DNA of 64,000 bases from Paenibacillus paeoniae (GTDB taxonomy: Bacteria > Bacillota > Bacilli > Paenibacillales > Paenibacillaceae), in NCBI RefSeq assembly GCF_003388735.1, contig NZ_QUBQ01000007.1, forward strand, positions 158,036 to 222,035. Direction: 5' to 3'. The stretch's first letter is position 1, and every line of letters starts with the position of its first letter. Below are positions 44,540-52,904 of this stretch, one piece after another. Below the pieces are notes generated by a model that was given only the letters and a program-made list of their open reading frames with translations, was not told the origin of the DNA and searched no databases. The translations under genes were made by a program, and so were the position numbers.

Positions 44540-45847
44540 TTGGAGACGGCGCTAGCTATGCTGCAATTGCTTGCGGAATCGGTGTTGCAGCTGCTGATAC
44601 AACCTTTTTACTATATAGCGGTCTTATTTATTATATTGCAATACAGCAGGCAGATGAGAATGGAACGGCAGTTATTCGCCGTGAAGCTGCATAGTTGGGT
44701 GAACTTGACCGCAAAGGCCATGTTGACCGGATTATTGGCAGGACTTGCGGTATCGATCGCAGGGGCGTTTATCGGCACGACATTGACGCCCTCGGCTGTC
44801 CTATGGCTATGGGTGGTTGCGGCTATATTGATGCTGATTCGAATTCGGTACCTATGCTTCGCCTATAGCGCGGGTATCATTGCCATTATGCAATGGGTCC
44901 TCGCCTTCACCCCGCTTGCGGAGCGGACGGATTGGATTGGCAGCATGGCCGTATCGCTCGCTGGAGTGGATGCAGTCGGCCTGCTGCTGCTTGTAGCTTT
45001 GCTTCATCTCGCAGAGGCAATATTGGTCAAGATGCAGGGTGATCGACTGGCGACGCCTCTGTTCCTGGAAGGCAAGCGCGGCAAGCTGGTAGGCGGCTAC
45101 TTGCTCCAAGGCTTTTGGCCGGTCCCCCTGTTTCTGCTCGTTCCGGTAGCCGGTTCGGCAAGCGGCAGCGTCTCCACCTCGGCTTTGCCTTGGACGCCGC
45201 TATTCGGAGCGGATTGGTCGCAAGGCTGGACATTCGTCGCACTGCCGATGATTATCGGCTTTACGGAGATGACGCGGACTATGCTTCCGCAGGTCAAAGC
45301 GAGACATGCAGCGCAAGGACTGCTGCTATACAGTATCCTTCTGGCCGGAGCGGCCATTGCGGCTTGGTGGCAGCCCATTCTGTTGCCGCTTGCTGCAGCG
45401 GTTGCGATCTTGCTGCATGAGGCTATCGTCTGGCGCAGCAAGCTCGCAGAGTCGAAGCTTAAGCCGCTATATGTACATGATACGCGCGGATTGCGGATTC
45501 TCGGCATTGTGCCGGGAACGCCTGCCGAAGCTATGGGACTGGCGGCAGGCGAGATTTTGCATAAAGTGAACGGGACGCGCGTGTTGACGAAAGAAGAACT
45601 GTACAGCGCCTTGGCAATCAATTCGGCATTCTGCAAGCTGGAGGTCTATAATATCGAAGGCGAGCTGAAATTTGCCCAGAAGGCCAGATATGCCGGGGAA
45701 CATCATCAGCTTGGTGTCATTCTGGCTCCTGATGAGCAAGCGAATTATTATGCAGCGAGCGGGCCGGCGTCGCTGGTCGGACTTCTTCGCGGCATGCGGG
45801 CTGCGAACCGTAGAGGCAAGGGAGAACCGCGTGATAGTAATCTTTAA
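44540..45847 (+). CDS. minJ: MinJ-like polytopic membrane protein with PDZ domain
   Basis: 435 residues. Six to eight hydrophobic segments occupy residues 10-300. A C-terminal PDZ-like domain follows (about 315-400, RILGIVPGTPAEAMGLAAGE, then ILHKVNGTRVLTKEELYSAL). This layout and the position between a CtpB-like protease and uvrBA match Bacillus MinJ (SwrAB/YvjD), which links DivIVA to MinCD at division sites. The start is a TTG with GGGGGAG upstream. Identity rests on layout and gene order, as the sequence of these proteins is poorly kept. Confidence 0.75.
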   Translation: METALAMLQLLAESVLQLLIQPFYYIAVLFIILQYSRQMRMERQLFAVKLHSWVNLTAKAMLTGLLAGLAVSIAGAFIGTTLTPSAVLWLWVVAAILMLIRIRYLCFAYSAGIIAIMQWVLAFTPLAERTDWIGSMAVSLAGVDAVGLLLLVALLHLAEAILVKMQGDRLATPLFLEGKRGKLVGGYLLQGFWPVPLFLLVPVAGSASGSVSTSALPWTPLFGADWSQGWTFVALPMIIGFTEMTRTMLPQVKARHAAQGLLLYSILLAGAAIAAWWQPILLPLAAAVAILLHEAIVWRSKLAESKLKPLYVHDTRGLRILGIVPGTPAEAMGLAAGEILHKVNGTRVLTKEELYSALAINSAFCKLEVYNIEGELKFAQKARYAGEHHQLGVILAPDEQANYYAASGPASLVGLLRGMRAANRRGKGEPRDSNL

Positions 45848-45867
45848 GCGGGGATATAGAAGCGCAG

Positions 45868-45899
45868 AGAGCTGTTCGTGAGGATACGAGCGGCTTTTT
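45868..45899 (+). terminator. intrinsic terminator after the MinJ-like gene
   Basis: AGCTGTTCGT pairs with ACGAGCGGCT over ten positions (two wobbles), then TTTT. Confidence 0.8.
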
Positions 45900-45956
45900 G
45901 GCATCTTCCGACACTTGGGAAAAAGCAATCTGGAAAAAATAACGTTAGATCATGCG

Positions 45957-45985
45957 TTGCGCGAATAAAAGCTAGCCGCTATAAT
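45957..45985 (+). promoter_or_regulatory. SigA promoter of uvrB-uvrA
   Basis: TTGCGC (45957-45962), 17 bases, TATAAT (45980-45985). A LexA-like box follows five bases later, over the transcription start. Confidence 0.7.
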
Positions 45986-45990
45986 AAATG

Positions 45991-46004
45991 GGAACACATA
46001 TTCT
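45991..46004 (+). promoter_or_regulatory. probable LexA (DinR) SOS box
   Basis: GGAACACATATTCT fits the Gram-positive SOS box CGAAC-N4-GTTCG/C at most positions; the left half GAAC is exact and the right half is ATTC for GTTC. Its place just after the -10 of uvrB is where a repressor would act, and uvrBA are SOS genes in Bacillus. Confidence 0.65.
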
Positions 46005-46091
46005 TATGGAATGCCATAATGCCATGCCTGATTTTTGGGAAGAGCATTTGACTATAATGATGATAGGTATTGAAGGTTAGGGGGACATGGA

Positions 46092-48092
46092 GTGACGGAT
46101 AAGGTAATGAGCGACCGATTATTTGAGATCAAGTCCGAATATAGACCTCAGGGCGACCAGCCGAGGGCGATCAAGGAACTGGTCGAAGGCGTGAAGGCCG
46201 GCAAGCGCCATCAGACGCTGCTGGGAGCGACGGGTACAGGGAAGACGTACACGATTGCCAATGCAATTGAGGAACTCAACAGACCTACGCTCGTCATTGC
46301 TCACAACAAGACGCTGGCCGCACAGCTTTGTAGCGAATTCAAATCTTTTTTCCCCGACAACGCGGTTGAGTATTTCGTCAGTTACTACGATTACTATCAG
46401 CCGGAAGCCTACATTCCATCCACTGACACCTTTATCGAGAAGGATTCCAGCATTAATGATGAAATCGACAAGCTACGCCATGCGGCAACGAGCTCGCTGT
46501 TCGACCGTCGCGACGTTATTATTGTAGCGAGTGTATCCTGTATTTACGGCTTAGGCTCGCCTACGGAATACGGAAGCTTGGTATTGTCGCTCAGAGTGGG
46601 CATGGAGAAGTCCCGCGATGCGATTCTGCACAAGCTCGTCGATATTCAATATGCAAGAAACGATATTAGCTTCACGCGGGGTACGTTTCGGGTGAGAGGG
46701 GATATTGTTGAAATATTCCCGGTAGCCAATAACGAGCGAGCCATTCGTGTGGAGTTGTTCGGCGATGAGATCGAGCGCATCTCAGAGATTGACGTGCTGA
46801 CTGGCGAGATCATAGGGGAGAGAGAGCATATAGCGATATTCCCGGCCTCTCACTTTGTTACGCAAGAAGAGACGATGAAAGTGGCGCTCGTCCATATTGA
46901 GCAGGAGCTTGAGGAGAGGCTGGCCGAGCTGCGTGAAGGGGGCAAGCTGCTGGAGGCGCAAAGGCTGGAGCAGCGGACAAGGTATGACCTGGAGATGATG
47001 GCGGAGATGGGCTTCTGCTCGGGGATTGAGAACTATTCAGGTCCGTTGACGTTCAGGGAACGGGGCGCGACGCCGTATACGCTTCTTGATTATTTCCCGG
47101 AGGATATGCTGGTGGTCATCGATGAATCCCACGTATCGTTGCCTCAGATTCGCGCGATGTTCAATGGCGACCGGGCCCGGAAGGAGATGCTCGTCAACCA
47201 TGGCTTCCGCCTGCCGTCTGCGATGGATAACCGTCCGCTTCGGTTTGAGGAGTTTGAGGAAAAAACAAAGCAATTAATTTACGTATCTGCGACCCCCGGA
47301 CCTTATGAGCTGGAGCATTGCCCGACTATGATCCAGCAAATTATTAGACCAACAGGACTTCTTGATCCCATTATTGAGGTTCGTCCAACGAAAGGCCAGA
47401 TCGATAATTTGCTGGAGGAAATCAGGGACCGGATAGCCAAGGACGAGCGTGTATTGATCACAACGCTGACGAAGAAGATGTCGGAGGATCTCACGGATTA
47501 CTTGAAGGAAGTAGGCATTAAGGTTCGTTACCTGCACTCTGATATCAAGACGCTCGAACGGCTTGCTATTCTAAGAGATCTTCGGCTTGGCGTGTTCCAT
47601 GTCTTGGTTGGCATCAACTTGCTCAGAGAAGGCCTCGACCTTCCTGAAGTATCGCTGGTTACAATACTGGACGCAGACAAGGAGGGCTTCCTCCGCTCGG
47701 ACAGGGCACTAATCCAGACCATCGGCCGTGCTGCACGGAATAGTGAAGGCCGCGTCATAATGTTCGCGGACAAAATAACAGATTCTATGGATCGTGCGAT
47801 TAAGGAGACGGAACGTCGGCGGGCCATTCAGATCGCATTTAATGAGAAGCATGGCATCGAACCGCAAACGATCCGCAAGCGGGTCCATGATGTTATTGAG
47901 GCTACGAAAGTCGCCGAGCAGAAGGCTGATTACTTGGCCGGAGCCGGAACGGATAAGATGTCGAAGAAGGATCGCCAGTCGCTTATCGAGCGCCTGGAGA
48001 GCGAGATGAAAGAAGCAGCCAAGAGCCTGCAGTTCGAGCGAGCCGCCGAGCTTCGCGACGCATTGCTTGAAATTCGCGCCGAGATGGGATAG
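46092..48092 (+). CDS. uvrB: Excinuclease ABC subunit B
   Basis: 666 residues. Walker A is GATGTGKTYTIANAI; the damage-verifying beta-hairpin region is YYDYYQPEAYIPSTDTFIEK; helicase motifs include VVIDESHVSLPQ and QTIGRAARN. A UvrC-binding UVR motif lies at the C-terminus (IERLESEMKEAAKSLQFERA). It takes damaged DNA from UvrA and guides UvrC incision. The GTG start has AGGGGGAC upstream; an ATG five codons in is possible. It is transcribed with uvrA 15 bases later. Confidence 0.98.
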   Translation: MTDKVMSDRLFEIKSEYRPQGDQPRAIKELVEGVKAGKRHQTLLGATGTGKTYTIANAIEELNRPTLVIAHNKTLAAQLCSEFKSFFPDNAVEYFVSYYDYYQPEAYIPSTDTFIEKDSSINDEIDKLRHAATSSLFDRRDVIIVASVSCIYGLGSPTEYGSLVLSLRVGMEKSRDAILHKLVDIQYARNDISFTRGTFRVRGDIVEIFPVANNERAIRVELFGDEIERISEIDVLTGEIIGEREHIAIFPASHFVTQEETMKVALVHIEQELEERLAELREGGKLLEAQRLEQRTRYDLEMMAEMGFCSGIENYSGPLTFRERGATPYTLLDYFPEDMLVVIDESHVSLPQIRAMFNGDRARKEMLVNHGFRLPSAMDNRPLRFEEFEEKTKQLIYVSATPGPYELEHCPTMIQQIIRPTGLLDPIIEVRPTKGQIDNLLEEIRDRIAKDERVLITTLTKKMSEDLTDYLKEVGIKVRYLHSDIKTLERLAILRDLRLGVFHVLVGINLLREGLDLPEVSLVTILDADKEGFLRSDRALIQTIGRAARNSEGRVIMFADKITDSMDRAIKETERRRAIQIAFNEKHGIEPQTIRKRVHDVIEATKVAEQKADYLAGAGTDKMSKKDRQSLIERLESEMKEAAKSLQFERAAELRDALLEIRAEMG

Positions 48093-48107
48093 TAGGAGGA
48101 GAAACCA

Positions 48108-50993
48108 GTGGCAAGTGACAAAATCGTAGTAAAGGGCGCACGCGCCCATAACTTAAAAAATATAGATGTAACGATTCCCCGCGATAAGTTTGTTGTCCTA
48201 ACAGGCCTAAGCGGTTCGGGGAAGTCGTCCCTTGCCTTCGATACGATCTATGCAGAGGGACAACGCCGCTACGTTGAGTCGCTGAGTGCGTATGCACGTC
48301 AGTTTCTTGGTCAAATGGAGAAGCCGGACGTGGACTCCATCGAGGGGCTGTCACCTGCTATATCGATCGATCAGAAGACCACGAGCCGCAATCCTCGTTC
48401 CACGGTAGGTACGGTGACGGAGATTTACGATTATTTACGGCTCCTGTTCGCTCGCGTCGGACGGCCTCATTGTCCCGATCATGGTGTTGAGATATCGTCT
48501 CAGACCGTTCAGCAGATGGTTGACCGCATCATGGAGTATCCGGAGCGTACCAAGCTTCAGATTATGGCTCCGCTTGTATCGGGACGTAAGGGCGAGCATG
48601 CGAAGCTGCTGGCTGATGTGCAGAAGCAAGGGTTCGTTCGTGTTCGCGTGAATGGCGAGCTGCGAGAGCTTAGCGAGAAGATCGAGCTGGAGAAGAACAA
48701 GAAGCATACGATAGAAGTGATTGTGGACCGGATTGTTGTGAAACCGGACATTCATGCGCGTCTGGCGGACTCGTTGGAGACCGCCTTGAAGCTTGCAGAT
48801 GGTCGCGTTCTCGTAGATGTGATGGAGAAAGAGGAATTGCTATTTAGCTCCAACCTGGCTTGCCCAGAGTGCGGATTCAGTATCGAAGAGCTGGCTCCAC
48901 GGATGTTTTCGTTTAATAGTCCTTACGGGGCTTGTCCGGATTGCGACGGACTTGGGGCAAAGATGATTGTCGATCCTGATCTGCTTGTGCCGGACAACAG
49001 TAAGTCGATTGAAGAGGGAGCTTTCCTTGCATGGGCAGGAAGCACGTCCAATTACTACCCGCAATTTCTGAGCGCGGTATGCGTGCACTACGGCATTCTT
49101 CAAAACGTGCCATTGTCGGAGCTGACGACGGAGCAGATGAAGAAGCTGCTTTACGGAACGGGCGGGGAGCGGGTTCGATTCCTGTACGAAAATGACTTTG
49201 GCCACCGTAAGGAAGCATATGTGCCTTTTGAAGGCATCGTGAATAATCTGGAGCGCCGTTATCGCGATACAGCTTCCGACATGATGCGTGAGCATATTGC
49301 CAATTACATGAGTGCGAAGCCTTGCGGAGGCTGCAAAGGACAGCGCCTTCGTAAAGAAACGCTGGCCGTTACGATAGGCTCGCAAAACATTTCGCATGTA
49401 ACAGAGCTGTCGATTGGCGAAGCCCAACGTTACTTTGATGGTTTGGAGCTGACCAACAAGGAGAAGACGATCGCTCACCTGATTTTGAAGGAAATTAATA
49501 GCCGATTAGGCTTCCTGGTCAATGTAGGCTTGGAATACTTGACGCTAAGCAGAGCGGCCGGCACATTATCTGGCGGCGAAGCCCAGCGGATCCGCTTGGC
49601 TACTCAGATCGGATCAAGCCTGATGGGTGTCCTCTATATATTGGACGAACCGAGCATTGGGCTGCATCAGCGTGATAACGATCGGCTCATTCAGACGCTG
49701 GAGCATATGCGCAACCTGGGCAATACGCTAATCGTAGTGGAGCATGACGAGGACACGATGTTGGCGGCCGATTACATTATTGATATCGGCCCAGGCGCAG
49801 GTATTCATGGCGGCCAGATTATTGCAGAAGGAACGCCGAAGGAAGTCATGGACGACGAGAATTCGTTGACGGGCCAGTACCTTAGCGGACGCAAGTTCAT
49901 TGAAGTTCCGCTGGAACGCCGTGCGACTGGTGATAAGTGGATCGAGGTTCGAGGTGCGAAGGAGAACAATCTCCGCAATGTGAATGTGAAGATACCGCTT
50001 GGCGTGTTCTCTGCCGTGACTGGAGTGTCGGGTTCCGGTAAATCTACATTCGTGAATGAGATTTTGTATAAAACGCTGGCGCGCGATTTGAACAAAGCGA
50101 AAGTACGTCCGGGCCACTATAAGGAATTCAGAGGCATGGAGCATCTGGAGAAGGTCATTGATATTGACCAATCTCCAATCGGTCGTACGCCGCGTTCCAA
50201 CCCTGCAACTTATACGGGTGTATTCGATGATATTCGCGATCTGTACGCGAGCACCAATGAAGCGAAGGTTCGCGGCTACAAGAAAGGCCGCTTCAGCTTC
50301 AACGTAAAGGGCGGCCGCTGTGAAGCTTGCCGCGGCGATGGAATTATCAAGATTGAGATGCATTTCCTGCCCGACGTTTACGTGCCCTGCGAGATTTGCA
50401 AGGGCAAACGCTACAATCGGGAGACGCTGGAAGTGAAGTACAAAGGCAAGAACATCTCCGAAGTGCTGGAGATGACGATTGAGGATGGCTGTACGTTCTT
50501 CGAGAATATTCCGCGTATTCACCGCAAAGTGCAGACGCTGCTGGATGTAGGTCTTGGCTATATGAAGCTAGGCCAGCCGGCTACGACTCTCTCCGGCGGC
50601 GAGGCGCAGCGTGTGAAGCTGGCGGCAGAGCTTTACCGCCGAAGCACAGGCAAGACGCTTTATATTCTGGATGAACCAACGACGGGCTTGCATGTGCATG
50701 ATATCGATCGCTTGCTTACGGTTCTGCATCGTTTGGTTGATTCCGGAGAATCGGTTCTTGTCATAGAACATAATCTGGATGTAATCAAGACGGCTGATTA
50801 TCTCATTGATCTGGGGCCGGAAGGCGGCAATGGCGGCGGTATGATCGTTGCGACAGGGACGCCGGAGCAAGTTGTTAAAGTCGAACAATCGTATACTGGG
50901 CGCTACTTGAAGCCGATCCTGGATCGGGATAGAGAGCGGACGCAGCAGCGCTATAGCCATAAAGAACGGGTTGGCGCAGGAGCGGCAGAATAA
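48108..50993 (+). CDS. uvrA: Excinuclease ABC subunit A
   Basis: 961 residues. Two ABC ATPase halves are seen: Walker A at LTGLSGSGKSSLAFDTIY (near 32) and VTGVSGSGKSTFVNEIL (near 640). Signatures are LSGGEAQRIRLATQIGSSL and LSGGEAQRVKLAAELY. Zinc modules are CPECGFSIEELAPRMFSFN and CEACRGDGIIKIEMHFLPD. UvrA finds bulky DNA lesions as a dimer and loads UvrB. The start is GTG with AGGAGGAG upstream. Confidence 0.98.
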   Translation: MASDKIVVKGARAHNLKNIDVTIPRDKFVVLTGLSGSGKSSLAFDTIYAEGQRRYVESLSAYARQFLGQMEKPDVDSIEGLSPAISIDQKTTSRNPRSTVGTVTEIYDYLRLLFARVGRPHCPDHGVEISSQTVQQMVDRIMEYPERTKLQIMAPLVSGRKGEHAKLLADVQKQGFVRVRVNGELRELSEKIELEKNKKHTIEVIVDRIVVKPDIHARLADSLETALKLADGRVLVDVMEKEELLFSSNLACPECGFSIEELAPRMFSFNSPYGACPDCDGLGAKMIVDPDLLVPDNSKSIEEGAFLAWAGSTSNYYPQFLSAVCVHYGILQNVPLSELTTEQMKKLLYGTGGERVRFLYENDFGHRKEAYVPFEGIVNNLERRYRDTASDMMREHIANYMSAKPCGGCKGQRLRKETLAVTIGSQNISHVTELSIGEAQRYFDGLELTNKEKTIAHLILKEINSRLGFLVNVGLEYLTLSRAAGTLSGGEAQRIRLATQIGSSLMGVLYILDEPSIGLHQRDNDRLIQTLEHMRNLGNTLIVVEHDEDTMLAADYIIDIGPGAGIHGGQIIAEGTPKEVMDDENSLTGQYLSGRKFIEVPLERRATGDKWIEVRGAKENNLRNVNVKIPLGVFSAVTGVSGSGKSTFVNEILYKTLARDLNKAKVRPGHYKEFRGMEHLEKVIDIDQSPIGRTPRSNPATYTGVFDDIRDLYASTNEAKVRGYKKGRFSFNVKGGRCEACRGDGIIKIEMHFLPDVYVPCEICKGKRYNRETLEVKYKGKNISEVLEMTIEDGCTFFENIPRIHRKVQTLLDVGLGYMKLGQPATTLSGGEAQRVKLAAELYRRSTGKTLYILDEPTTGLHVHDIDRLLTVLHRLVDSGESVLVIEHNLDVIKTADYLIDLGPEGGNGGGMIVATGTPEQVVKVEQSYTGRYLKPILDRDRERTQQRYSHKERVGAGAAE

Positions 50994-51301
50994 TTCATTT
51001 TGCTGTATGTGTCAGGTTAGTCATCTTCGTTATTGAAGGTTGTATTTAGGTAAAAAGAAGTCGTGGGTAGGAAGAGTTATTTCTCTATTCATGGCTTCTT
51101 ATTTTTTTTGGTGCTGTCGATTGATGTTGCAAATATGCAAAAAGAGAAGCGTATGCGAAAAACATGTCGTTTCGCGTTATAGATAGAGGAACAGATGGAC
51201 ATTTTATAAAAGCAGGAAACCTTGATTGATGATGTAAGGATATAAAAAGGTACATAAGCCAGTAAAATCGTGACAAACTTGTTACGAATATAGATTCAGA
51301 C
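50994..51301. other. Intergenic region after uvrA
   Basis: Apart from the terminator at 51055-51109 and the promoter beginning at 51302, I see no gene or repeat in this stretch; it is AT-rich and all frames are broken by stops. Confidence 0.6.
51055..51109 (+). terminator. intrinsic terminator of uvrB-uvrA
   Basis: AAGAAGTCGTG pairs with CATGGCTTCTT over 11 positions (two wobbles) across a 24-base loop, followed by eight T. Confidence 0.75.
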
Positions 51302-51330
51302 TTGCATCGGGAGCGTCAAGAGGCTAACAT
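51302..51330 (+). promoter_or_regulatory. SigA promoter of the small membrane protein gene
   Basis: TTGCAT (51302-51307), 17 bases, TAACAT (51325-51330), about 40 bases before the start codon. Confidence 0.55.
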
Positions 51331-51371
51331 AGATTAATATTAGGTTACGTGTGACTAAAGGAGGTCCCCTT

Positions 51372-51599
51372 ATGTTTCTGGCGGAAGAAGCAGTAGAAGC
51401 TGTCAAAGGAATCGAACCGTTCGATTACTTTATGCTGGCCTTTACAGTAATCATTGCAATCGGTTTCGTGCGTCTGTTGATGGCACGCCCGAGAAAGAAC
51501 GTGTTCGCTATCGGCTTCACGGCTGCAGCACTCGGATTGTTTCTGTTTATTGACTACGTGATGATTTTCAAGATTGGTCTGTACCGCGTTATCGGTTAA
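51372..51599 (+). CDS. Small two-helix membrane protein (DUF2759-like)
   Basis: 75 residues from the ATG at 51372, preceded by a near-perfect AAAGGAGGTCCCCTT. An acidic N-terminus is followed by a helix FDYFMLAFTVIIAIGFVRLL, a short basic loop (ARPRKNVFA) and a second helix FTAAALGLFLFIDYVMIF. The pattern is like small DUF2759-type proteins of Bacillales with no known function; the match is tentative. It is a single-gene unit with its own promoter and a strong terminator. Confidence 0.75.
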   Translation: MFLAEEAVEAVKGIEPFDYFMLAFTVIIAIGFVRLLMARPRKNVFAIGFTAAALGLFLFIDYVMIFKIGLYRVIG

Positions 51600-51613
51600 G
51601 CAGGACAGAATAA

Positions 51614-51656
51614 CAGAAAGCACCGCCGGATTGCTCCGGCGGTGCTTTCTGTTTTG
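51614..51656. terminator. bidirectional intrinsic terminator
   Basis: A perfect 17-bp stem (CAGAAAGCACCGCCGGA with its complement) around TTGC sits between two convergent genes. TTTT follows on the plus strand; it can also serve the minus-strand isomerase gene. Confidence 0.9.
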
Positions 51657-51662
51657 AAGAAC

Positions 51663-52631
51663 TTACAACCACCACAGGTCGCCAACCGGTTCGCGGATCA
51701 GCACTTGCTGCAGGTTTTGAACGGCTTTGGTGAAGCCTTCGTCGATAGACATGAGACCATCTTCATGCTCGATGCTGACGACATAGTCGTAACCAACGAG
51801 GCGGAGAGCGCTGATGATATCCGCCCATACCTTCAGGTCGTGACCGAATCCTACTGTACGGAACTGCCATGCACGGTCGAGCATGAGTGAGTAGGATTGC
51901 ATGTCGGTAACGCCATGACGATTCACATTGATTGGATCGATGGTTGTGTCTTTAGCGTGGAAGTGATGGATCGCATTCTCGCGGCCCAGAATTTGAACCG
52001 CTTGTACCGGATCAATGCCTTGCCACCACATATGGCTTGGGTCAAGGTTGGCGCCGATGGCATCCCCAGCTGCTTCGCGCAAGCGAAGCAATGTGCCCGG
52101 GCTATGCACGGAGAAGCCGCCATGAAGCTCGAGACCGATTTTGACACCGGCATTCGTCGCGATCGATCCAATCTCAGACCAATATGGAATAACTTTTTTC
52201 TCCCATTGCCATGCCAGGATTTCCTGGAATTCGTTCGGCCACGGAGCGACCGGCCAGTTCGGATATTTGGCATCCTCGTGATCTCCCGGGCAGCCGGAGA
52301 ACGTGTTGACGACACCAACCTCAAGACGGTTGGCCAGCTCGATCGTTTTGCGAATCAGCTCATCATGCTCCTTGGCGAGCGCCTTCTGCGGATGAAGCGG
52401 ATTGCCGTGACAGCTCAGTGCGCTGATCATCAGTCCGCGCGATTCTACCGCATGTTTAAACGCTTTCAGCTTGCCTGCATCTGCAAGCAGCGTGTCAGGA
52501 TCGCAATGGGCATTGCCTGGATATCCGCCTGTCCCGATTTCGACAGCTTCGAGTCCCTTGGAAGCGATATAGTCTAGCGCATCATCCAAAGACCGTCCCG
52601 AAAACAGTACACTAAATACGCCTAATTTCAT
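51663..52631 (-). CDS. Sugar phosphate isomerase/epimerase (xylose-isomerase-like TIM barrel)
   Basis: 322 residues. MKLGVFSVLFSGRSLDDAL opens the barrel; conserved metal-site segments are LELHGGFSVHSP, NLDPSHMWWQGIDP and HFHAKDTTID, with the final SIEHEDGLM. The family (AP_endonuc_2; IolE, IolI and related) interconverts or dehydrates polyols and sugars. The exact substrate cannot be told. It has AGGAGG before the ATG and no operon partner, being convergent with the small membrane gene and divergent from the U32 peptidase. Confidence 0.88.
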   Translation of the reverse strand: MKLGVFSVLFSGRSLDDALDYIASKGLEAVEIGTGGYPGNAHCDPDTLLADAGKLKAFKHAVESRGLMISALSCHGNPLHPQKALAKEHDELIRKTIELANRLEVGVVNTFSGCPGDHEDAKYPNWPVAPWPNEFQEILAWQWEKKVIPYWSEIGSIATNAGVKIGLELHGGFSVHSPGTLLRLREAAGDAIGANLDPSHMWWQGIDPVQAVQILGRENAIHHFHAKDTTIDPINVNRHGVTDMQSYSLMLDRAWQFRTVGFGHDLKVWADIISALRLVGYDYVVSIEHEDGLMSIDEGFTKAVQNLQQVLIREPVGDLWWL

Positions 52632-52904
52632 GAATGATTATCCTCCTAAATCCATATGAATGGATCAAATTCAAAGTCAGGTATAGTATAGCATTTCCCA
52701 TTGTGCAAGAGATGTGTGCAACATCATATTTGACAAAATAGCATAATAACTGGGCAAAAGCGATGTCAGCAATGAGCTGGCAGCAATGTGTTGTGGAATC
52801 AAATGGCGCTGTTTGTTAAAATAGTAGAAGCAAAAGGCAATACTTATAGAAGAAAGATGGAGCGCAAGTAGAGATAATCTTGCGATGAGAGGAATCGAAA
52901 ATAG

